A stretch of 64,000 nt of DNA, taken from positions 248,001 to 312,000 of the forward strand of contig JACFMQ010000003.1 of the NCBI GenBank assembly GCA_019455325.1, given 5' to 3'. The translations under genes and the position numbers were made by a program. Origin of the DNA: Rhodocyclaceae bacterium (GTDB taxonomy: Bacteria > Pseudomonadota > Gammaproteobacteria > Burkholderiales > Rhodocyclaceae). This document shows positions 58,083 through 64,000 of the stretch, piece after piece. Within the stretch, counting starts at the first letter, position 1. Each line of letters starts with the position of its first letter. The notes beneath the pieces are model-generated. The model was not told the DNA's origin. It worked only from the letters and a program-made list of their open reading frames with translations, and made no database searches.

Positions 58083-59908
58083 TGGGAAAGCGTGAAGCCG
58101 CCGTGCCCGTGCCGTTCTACGTCTGCCGGCGGCCGGATTTCGACGAGGTGCTGGACGACTGCGACCGCCCATTGCTGGAGTGGATCGAGTCGGTGCCGGT
58201 TGCACAGCGTACGCCGCCAATGACTCGGGAGCGGCAGCGCATCGTCACCGAGACGCACGCCGCGCGCGACAGCGCGCTGGCGCAGTGCGAGGCCAGCCGC
58301 TACGCCTCGCGCGGCGAGGACGACGGCGAGCCGCATCTGCACGTGGCGATCACCAGCCGGCTGGATGGTCGGCGCGGCCGCTCGAGCACGGCGGTCGGTG
58401 ACAGCAAGCCGAGCGCGCAGGTAACGGTGTCGTTCTCGCCCGACCAGGCGTGCGGGCCGGTGCCGTTCGAGGTGCTGCATCGGCTGGATAAGGTGTTCGC
58501 CAATTTAAGGATGGATGCACTCTCTGTCGGGTCTGTCGACGTCCTACCAGGTGCGTACACGCTTCCTCCCTTGGATGGCGAATACCTGCAGTTCGTCGTT
58601 CCCGCCGATGGCATCATCCATGACATTTGGGTCTTCCCGCGAATCATTAATTTTTCGGGAGGGATGGGAAAGCTGCTTGACCTGTCGGCCGAGTACGCAG
58701 TGGTCGACTCTCCCCCGCCGCCGGCTGAGTTGCTTGGCCGAAGCGAGTCATTCGATGTCGAGCGGGTGGACTTTATTCGCTATGGTCAGGTCGCCGATGA
58801 CAACAGGCTGTCGGTCTCTGTGTACATCGAGATGACGCATGAGACTACGGGGGCGGTGCTGTCGCATATTTTTCCAGACATCCCGTTCACGACAAGCCAG
58901 AAATTCGATTGGCCGGCCGGCATCAGTCTCGATCGGGCCGGGAGTACATCCATGCCCGTCGGCTTACCAGCTGCCGCAGTCCCTGATGGGTGGTGGCGCG
59001 TCCGAATGCTGATGGGGCGGCCTGTCGGCGCGCTGGTTGCGTGGGCAACGTATGGGGGAGCCATGCAAACGTGGAGCGATTTTTTCGCCATTCAACTCGG
59101 CACGATGGGCGCCCCATTGCCGGTAGGCGGGATCGCTCTGTGGGAGGGCCGCTACAACCTGTTTAAAACCGGGCCAGGAGCGGGGAAGGCTTTGTTGCGT
59201 GTGATCAGTTGGCGCCCGGAGCCATCCATCGGGACGCGCGTCGCATTCCGGCTCGTGAGCCCCACGCAACAGTCGTTAAGTCTCCGCAGCCGGGCCGGCG
59301 TTACCCGCGATCTGCCGCCCTATACGGAGAGCGACACGGTGTATGCGCTGATCCGTGAGCCCATGATCGCCCCAAGTTTTGTCGCGCTATCAGATGGCGG
59401 ATTTGTTTTCGGGGGGCCTCTCGGTTTCGGGGTGATCCTGTCCGGGGATGAGTTCGTGCCCGATATTCTTTTCCAGAAACAGGATGCAGCGCATATCGGC
59501 GAATCTTCTGGCAATGAACTGATCGTCTCGGCGAGCTATGAAAGGCAGGTTCAGGTTGGCCCTGAGTATGTATGGGAGCCCACCATCGAAATCCGGCGCC
59601 AAGGCATCGATTTTGACGCCTACGAATCTCTCACAGTACGCGAGTCTGATGTCCGCCGCTTTGACTACAGCTACGGAGGCCCGATTGTGTTGTGTGCCAT
59701 CGACTGGTTGCCGGAAGGCCGCGCCGCCACAGTTACGCGAATCATGTCAGAAATGCAGGAGTGGGATGAGGCCAACGCAGCTACCAGGAATCACAGTTAT
59801 GAGGTGCTGCAGCTTCCGATTCTTGTCATCCAAGGTTTGCGGTACGAATCGTTATTCGACGGTAGAAACGTCTCCGCCGCCGACAGCGACGTCATCGTGT
59901 TGAGGTGA
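58082..59908 (+). CDS. Large tail-tip/adhesin-like structural protein of mosaic composition
   Basis: A 608-residue protein of unknown family just after the tape measure; ATG 58082 overlaps its stop (GTG 58079 adds one residue). Bases up to about 58490 have the phage's usual GC-rich codons. From about 58500 to the end codons are markedly more A/T-rich (for example TTTAAGGATGGATGC, AGTTTTGTC), suggesting the C-terminal 470 residues were acquired separately. That part is beta-rich with Trp and Tyr (WSDFFAIQLG), compatible with a receptor-binding domain. Confidence 0.6.
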   Translation: MGKREAAVPVPFYVCRRPDFDEVLDDCDRPLLEWIESVPVAQRTPPMTRERQRIVTETHAARDSALAQCEASRYASRGEDDGEPHLHVAITSRLDGRRGRSSTAVGDSKPSAQVTVSFSPDQACGPVPFEVLHRLDKVFANLRMDALSVGSVDVLPGAYTLPPLDGEYLQFVVPADGIIHDIWVFPRIINFSGGMGKLLDLSAEYAVVDSPPPPAELLGRSESFDVERVDFIRYGQVADDNRLSVSVYIEMTHETTGAVLSHIFPDIPFTTSQKFDWPAGISLDRAGSTSMPVGLPAAAVPDGWWRVRMLMGRPVGALVAWATYGGAMQTWSDFFAIQLGTMGAPLPVGGIALWEGRYNLFKTGPGAGKALLRVISWRPEPSIGTRVAFRLVSPTQQSLSLRSRAGVTRDLPPYTESDTVYALIREPMIAPSFVALSDGGFVFGGPLGFGVILSGDEFVPDILFQKQDAAHIGESSGNELIVSASYERQVQVGPEYVWEPTIEIRRQGIDFDAYESLTVRESDVRRFDYSYGGPIVLCAIDWLPEGRAATVTRIMSEMQEWDEANAATRNHSYEVLQLPILVIQGLRYESLFDGRNVSAADSDVIVLR

Positions 59909-59912
59909 TCTC

Positions 59913-60296
59913 ATGTCTCTTCGTCTCGATGACATCGACCTCCCCGCCGGCCTCCACTGGTTCGACGAGTACACCGCCCACGCCGTCGTACAGTCGGTGC
60001 GGCGCACGCTCGACGGATCGCTGGTGGTCTATTACGCCGCGCTCGCCGCCGGCCGGCCGATCACGCTCGCCTCGGGCGAGGATCACGGCTGGCTGCGCGG
60101 CTCGACCGTGGATGCGCTGGCCGTGCTGGCCGCCAGTCCCGGCGCGATCTACACGCTCACGCTGCGCGGCGTCGCGCGCCGCGTGATGTTCCGCCACCAC
60201 GAGCGGCCGGCGTTCGAGGCGCGGCCGCTGTGGCCGCTGGCCAACCCCGGCCCGGACGACTGGTATCTCGCCACCCTCAAGCTCATGACCGTCTGA
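59913..60296 (+). CDS. Small tail protein of unknown function
   Basis: A 127-residue beta-rich protein. LRLDDIDLPAGLHWFDEYTAHAVVQSVRRTLDGSLVVYY begins like a distal-tail ring subunit, and WLRGSTVDALAVLAASPGAIYTLTLRG follows. It sits among tail-tip genes. GC content returns to the phage norm here. Family not recognised with confidence. Confidence 0.55.
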   Translation: MSLRLDDIDLPAGLHWFDEYTAHAVVQSVRRTLDGSLVVYYAALAAGRPITLASGEDHGWLRGSTVDALAVLAASPGAIYTLTLRGVARRVMFRHHERPAFEARPLWPLANPGPDDWYLATLKLMTV

Positions 60297-60307
60297 CAGG
60301 AGACCCC

Positions 60308-61315
60308 ATGCCATTGCAGGATCACGAAATCATCTGGCGCCCGTCGGCGCTGGTGTCCGACAGCACGCCGGCACAGAACGGCGGCCGGATGCGCTTTGGC
60401 GCCGCCATCGCATCCGGCGTCAAGAACAACCTCCTGCCGGACGTGTCGCGCGCCGAGCGCGAGGCCGGCGCGGTGAAGTGGCGCAAGGCGTTCATCCACG
60501 TGGCCTCGGCCGACGATTCGCCACTTCTGAACGCGCGCGTCTTCATCGACGCGCCGACGGCCGGCGACGATTTCGTCGTGCTGGTGCCGGGCACGGCGTC
60601 GGATACCGAGGATCAGATCGCCGGCCGCGCCTACGGCGTCGGCCGCCTCGCCGAGCCGCTGGCGGCCGACGACGACGTTGCCGTGGTGGTCGGCGAGCAC
60701 GCGGCCTACGCCACGCTGCAGCCGTTCCGCGTCGGTGACCTGGTGCGCATCGCCGACCGGCCGGCCACGGGCGGCGCCGGCAACGAGGCATTCGTCACGC
60801 TGACCGATGTGAGCTGGTCCGGCGCGGAGGTAACGCTGGCGTTCACGCCGGCGCTGTCCACCGGCTTCGGCACGGCCGATACCGTGGTGTCGTCGGTGAT
60901 TGAGCGAGCGGAGATCGCCGCCGCCATCGGCAATTTCGTCGTGACCAGCGCCCTCGGCACGTTCGACGGCGCCGATGATGGCCACGCTGTGGCGGTGGCG
61001 CGCGGCACGCCGGACGATGCCTGGCTGCTCACCTTCACCTCGGCCAGCGCGTTTTCGGTCGCCGGCCTGGCAAGTGGCGCGGTGGGCAGCGGCTCGATCC
61101 ACGCCGACTTCGCGCCGCTCAACCCGGCGACCGGCCTGCCTCTCTTCCGGTTCGACATGGATGCTTGGGGCGGCACATGGGTGGCCGGCGACACGCTGTC
61201 GTTCGTCACCGCCGCCGCCGCGCTGTCGATCTGGTATCGCCGCGAGGTGCCAGCCGGCGCCGGCAGCCTGGACTACACCGCTGCCTCGGTGGCGATCCAG
61301 GGAGAGAGCGCATGA
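60308..61315 (+). CDS. Hypothetical phage structural protein
   Basis: A 335-residue beta-rich protein. Blocks such as ARVFIDAPTAGDDFVVLVPGTASDT and VTLTDVSWSGAEVTLAFTPALSTGF suggest repeated small beta domains, and YRREVPAGAGSLDYTAASVAIQG ends it. Probably part of the tail tip. AGGAG precedes the ATG and its end overlaps the next start. Confidence 0.55.
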   Translation: MPLQDHEIIWRPSALVSDSTPAQNGGRMRFGAAIASGVKNNLLPDVSRAEREAGAVKWRKAFIHVASADDSPLLNARVFIDAPTAGDDFVVLVPGTASDTEDQIAGRAYGVGRLAEPLAADDDVAVVVGEHAAYATLQPFRVGDLVRIADRPATGGAGNEAFVTLTDVSWSGAEVTLAFTPALSTGFGTADTVVSSVIERAEIAAAIGNFVVTSALGTFDGADDGHAVAVARGTPDDAWLLTFTSASAFSVAGLASGAVGSGSIHADFAPLNPATGLPLFRFDMDAWGGTWVAGDTLSFVTAAAALSIWYRREVPAGAGSLDYTAASVAIQGESA

Positions 61316-62163
61316 CGACGATCGTCAAGCCGCACTGGGCGCAATTCACGCAAACCGGCGGCAGCGGGCTGGCGTCGGCGTTTGCCGCGGCGGCGCACGG
61401 CGAGGCCGGATTCGGCGGCACGCCGGCACCGGACCCGTCGCAGGGGCCGCCGGGCGCGCTGCTGACGGCCGCCGCCTGGGATGGCCCGGAGGGTGATCGG
61501 CCGGCCTGGACAGTGATGGACGTGCCCGGCGACGGGCTGACCGTTTCGGTGGGGTGGGCTGCCGACTTCGGGTCGCAGTGGATGCCGTTCAACTTCAGTT
61601 TTGCCGCCGATGCCGAGGTCGAGGTCTTTCTCAACGGCATCACGGGCGCGTGGTGGGTGGCCGAAAACGGCGTGCTGCGTGCCCTCGGGACGCGCGTGCG
61701 CCGCTTCCCGGTGGACATGGCCGACGGCGTCGTCTCGCGTTACATGCTGATCAAGCCTGTCGGGCCGAACGACTGGGGCACGCCGGGCGCCCTCAATGAC
61801 TACTGCGGGCGCTACCTGCGCCACGACGGTGCGCCATACGATCCGGTGACGCATCGATCGGACGCATCACGCAACGTTAACGATGTCACGTTCTTCACGC
61901 CGATCGGATCGATTGGCGTGGGGGGCAGCAAGCCGTTCGGCGCGCGTCTGCCGGATACGATGCCGCCGACGCTGGCGCCGGTCTTCCCGATCCCCTTCAG
62001 CACATCCAGTCCTCCGCCGCCGGCCTATATGGGCGAGCTGCTCGATCTCATGGTCGCCACGGATGGATTCAACCTTGAGGAGCCGCCGATTCCCGGATGG
62101 CGGCTGCTCAAGTCGGCGCCGGAGAATTCGGACTTCTTCTACGCCGTGCCGACGCACCTCTGA
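61312..62163 (+). CDS. Hypothetical phage structural protein
   Basis: A 283-residue protein coupled to the previous gene. LTVSVGWAADFGSQWMPFNFSFAADAEVEVFLNGITGAWW is a beta sandwich-like block. A Pro-rich linker (FSTSSPPPPAYMG) lies before the C-terminal FNLEEPPIPGWRLLKSAPE. Likely tail tip or fibre attachment; no family identified. Confidence 0.5.
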   Translation: MTTIVKPHWAQFTQTGGSGLASAFAAAAHGEAGFGGTPAPDPSQGPPGALLTAAAWDGPEGDRPAWTVMDVPGDGLTVSVGWAADFGSQWMPFNFSFAADAEVEVFLNGITGAWWVAENGVLRALGTRVRRFPVDMADGVVSRYMLIKPVGPNDWGTPGALNDYCGRYLRHDGAPYDPVTHRSDASRNVNDVTFFTPIGSIGVGGSKPFGARLPDTMPPTLAPVFPIPFSTSSPPPPAYMGELLDLMVATDGFNLEEPPIPGWRLLKSAPENSDFFYAVPTHL

Positions 62164-62169
62164 TCGTCG

Positions 62170-63537
62170 ATGGCGCCGATCCACTGGCCTCATCTCTTCG
62201 GCCTGCCGGTTCTAGGGCTGGCAGGGGAGCCTGTCGCCACTCCGGCAGCGCCGGCAGTGCGCGTCGCCGCCCGCTGCGTCACCCCCTACGCGCTGACGCT
62301 GGCAGCGTGCGCGGTGCTGCCCTACGGCGATCTGCGCGCGATCGCCACGGTACATCGGGCGCCATACCGTCTGCTCGGCCGCGGCGCCGCCACCGTGCAT
62401 GCGGCGCCCTATGCGCTTGTCGATGTGCAGCGCCATGCGCGGCAGTGCCGCACGCCCTGGGCGCTGCTCGCCGACCGCGCGCTGGTGCCGGTGGCAAACA
62501 CCCCGGAGCTGCTGCACGACGGCCGCACGCATCGCGTCGAATCGGCCGATCTCTCGTGCGACGAGGACAGCCCGGTGTGGCTGGCGCGCATCCGCCTGGC
62601 GGACGTGGAAAGCCACGCCGCCATCCGCCTGCTTGATGCCGTGACGCTGGTGCTCGGTATGGAGACCTTTTCTCTGGTCGTCGACGGCAAGAGCGTTTCG
62701 CGGCCGGAGGTAGTCGACGTGGCGCTGGAGATCACCGCGGTATCGCCACTGGCACTCGCCGATGCGCCCTGGGCGGCGCCGGTAACGGTGACGCACGCAC
62801 AGGCCGTGCCGGCGCGCGCGCTGGTGGAGCAGTTGATCGGGCCGGTGGACTGGCGCCTGCCGGCGTGGATCGTGCCGGCCGGCCGGGCGGCGTTCGACCG
62901 CGCGACGCCGCTCTCGATCGCCCGTGCGGTGGTCGGCGCCGCCGGCGGCCTGATCGAGAGCGCGCCGGACGGCTCGGTGATCTGCCGGCCGCGCCACCCG
63001 GTGCATGTACCGGACTACGACACGACCGCGCCGGCCGTGATCCTGACGGATGGGGATGTGTTTTCGGTGACAGAGACCGTGGCGCCGCGCTCCCTGGTCG
63101 ACCGCGTGACGGTGAGCAACGAGACCGCCACCGGCGGCCCGGAGGACCGCCTGGAGTACGAGGCGGACGAGGACGATACAACGCGCGGCACGGTGCGCGC
63201 CTGGCCGTGGCCCATGCGCGGCGTGTCGCTGGTGCATACCGGCCACCCGGCGACGGCAATCGTGGATCTCGGCGTGGTCACGTGGGAGGTGGTCGAGGTA
63301 GTCGAGTTCGTCGACGGATCGGCCACGGCGCGCTGGCCGGTGGCGGCTTGGCTCGGCGCCGAGTGGATGCGCGCCGACCTCGGCGCGGTACGGGCGGAGC
63401 GGACCCGGCTGACCGCCGGCGTCGCCGGCTACAGCCTGGCACGCGTGCGTTACGCGACGGCGGCGCGGGAATGGTCGGTGTCGCTTACCGCGGCGGCCGA
63501 GGAAGTGCAGTTCGTGTTGATGGACGAGGAGGCTTGA
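62170..63537 (+). CDS. Tail tip/hub-like protein
   Basis: A 455-residue protein. Repeats of the type VRVAARCVTPYALTLAACAVLPYGDLRAIATV occur in the first 130 residues. A hub-like region follows (THRVESADLSCDEDSPVWLARIRL; GMETFSLVVDGKSVSRPEVVDVALEITAV), with AAGGLIESAPDGSVICRPRHPV and SLVDRVTVSNETATG. These resemble baseplate-hub/tail-hub proteins that use a T4 gp27-like fold, but this is uncertain. Confidence 0.55.
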   Translation: MAPIHWPHLFGLPVLGLAGEPVATPAAPAVRVAARCVTPYALTLAACAVLPYGDLRAIATVHRAPYRLLGRGAATVHAAPYALVDVQRHARQCRTPWALLADRALVPVANTPELLHDGRTHRVESADLSCDEDSPVWLARIRLADVESHAAIRLLDAVTLVLGMETFSLVVDGKSVSRPEVVDVALEITAVSPLALADAPWAAPVTVTHAQAVPARALVEQLIGPVDWRLPAWIVPAGRAAFDRATPLSIARAVVGAAGGLIESAPDGSVICRPRHPVHVPDYDTTAPAVILTDGDVFSVTETVAPRSLVDRVTVSNETATGGPEDRLEYEADEDDTTRGTVRAWPWPMRGVSLVHTGHPATAIVDLGVVTWEVVEVVEFVDGSATARWPVAAWLGAEWMRADLGAVRAERTRLTAGVAGYSLARVRYATAAREWSVSLTAAAEEVQFVLMDEEA

Positions 63538-63539
63538 TT

Positions 63540-64000
63540 ATGGGCAGCGCAACGATCCGGGTGCAGTTCGGCAATCCTGACGGCACCGGCGCAGAGGGGC
63601 ATCTGTCGGCCGAGGTCGACACGCGCGAGGACGGCCTCAACGAGGGCCGCCAATCGTTCGAGCCGGGGGCGTCGGTGGCGATCCTGGTCTATCGCTCGGA
63701 CAACGTAACGGTGAGCCGGGTCGACTGTTCGGCCGGCTCGATCCGTGCCGGCGGTCAGACGACGGTGAGCCTCGAGGAGGACGTGACGTTCGGCGACGAG
63801 AGCGAGGCGACGCTGCGCGTGCCTGCGCTGACGGCGCCCGGCGTCAGGTGGTTCGGCCGCTCGCTCGGTGCGCTCGTGCTGCAGGCCGATAGGATGACGC
63901 TGCGCGCGGCCGAGAAGGGCGTGGCGGTCGCGCGCGTGACCTACCAGGCACGTGCGGACGTCTACCGGCTCAAGTCGCCGGCATCCATCGACGGCGAGAC
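63540..64000 (+). CDS. Phage structural protein, 3' end outside the window
   Basis: An open frame from ATG 63540, 2 bases after the hub-like gene's stop, runs to the window edge (153 codons). It contains YRSDNVTVSRVDCSAGSIRAGG and LGALVLQADRMTLRAAEKGVAVARVTYQA, a beta-rich pattern. It is presumably the next tail-tip gene. Function unknown. Confidence 0.55.
   Translation, partial: MGSATIRVQFGNPDGTGAEGHLSAEVDTREDGLNEGRQSFEPGASVAILVYRSDNVTVSRVDCSAGSIRAGGQTTVSLEEDVTFGDESEATLRVPALTAPGVRWFGRSLGALVLQADRMTLRAAEKGVAVARVTYQARADVYRLKSPASIDGE

Larger units (their letters stand above)
26651..64000 (+). mobile_element. Mu-like transposable prophage with siphovirus-type tail (left end to beyond window)
   Basis: Gene order follows Mu/B3/D3112-like transposable phages: leftward repressor, Ner, MuA, MuB, Gam, GemA-like, Mor-like, lysis genes, gp25-gp30, G, I/Z, T, gp35-37. 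After these, Mu's contractile tail is replaced by a tail tube, G/GT chaperone and TP901-type tape measure, i.e. a long non-contractile tail. All recognised genes appear intact, so the phage may be functional. The right end and any target duplication lie outside the window. Confidence 0.93.

Noticed and set aside
55149-58220. A 1023-codon minus-strand frame opposite the tape measure gene
   Set aside because: Antisense shadow of a GC-rich gene; no recognisable motifs.

Overview
The window is very GC-rich and looks like a betaproteobacterial chromosome, most probably Rhodocyclales. The waaC-waaA / tolC-rhodanese-pcm neighbourhood, an rml operon and a Rep helicase gene support this, but the placement is an inference from gene content. 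No gene-free stretch is longer than about 270 bases.

Bases 1 to about 26,500 are host chromosome. Positions 1-16,500 form a cell-envelope island. It holds the end of a membrane glycosyltransferase-like gene, a GT4 glycosyltransferase, three genes for RIO/LPS-type small-molecule kinases (one fused to a glycosidase-like domain, one a tandem double kinase), msbA, a GT2 glycosyltransferase, the dTDP-L-rhamnose operon rfbBDAC, galE, waaC and waaA. A tolC-rhodanese-pcm unit and a TetR/MFP/RND efflux operon follow. Next come two small hypothetical genes, rep, a membrane-anchored cytochrome c and a tRNA-Arg(CCG).

From about 26,650 to the window end lies a Mu-like transposable prophage whose right end is outside the window. 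Its early region has a leftward CI-type repressor, a divergent Ner-type regulator behind a palindromic operator, MuA and MuB transposition genes, a run of small genes, and Gam. The late region keeps Mu gene order for the head: gp25-gp30, G, I/Z, a decoration-like protein, T and gp35-gp37. The tail is of the lambda/siphovirus type: tail tube, G/GT chaperone with a slippery site, TP901-type tape measure and tail-tip genes. The lysis cassette is a SAR lysozyme with a nested Rz/Rz1 pair.

The most striking element is a complete diversity-generating retroelement (DGR) at 34.9-37.6 kb, inside the early/middle region. Two paralogous DUF1566/C-type-lectin-like target genes each end in a 107-bp variable repeat. 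They are followed by an Avd-like gene, a 107-bp template repeat and a reverse transcriptase with an IGNLSSQ motif and YVDD. Every one of the 11 (VR1) and 13 (VR2) differences from the template falls on a template adenine, the hallmark of mutagenic retrohoming. Other notable items are a C4-type antisense RNA candidate in front of a Rha-type regulator, a shared sequence at three predicted late-operon heads (lysis, gene I, tail), and an Rz1 frame that runs into a zinc-finger domain.
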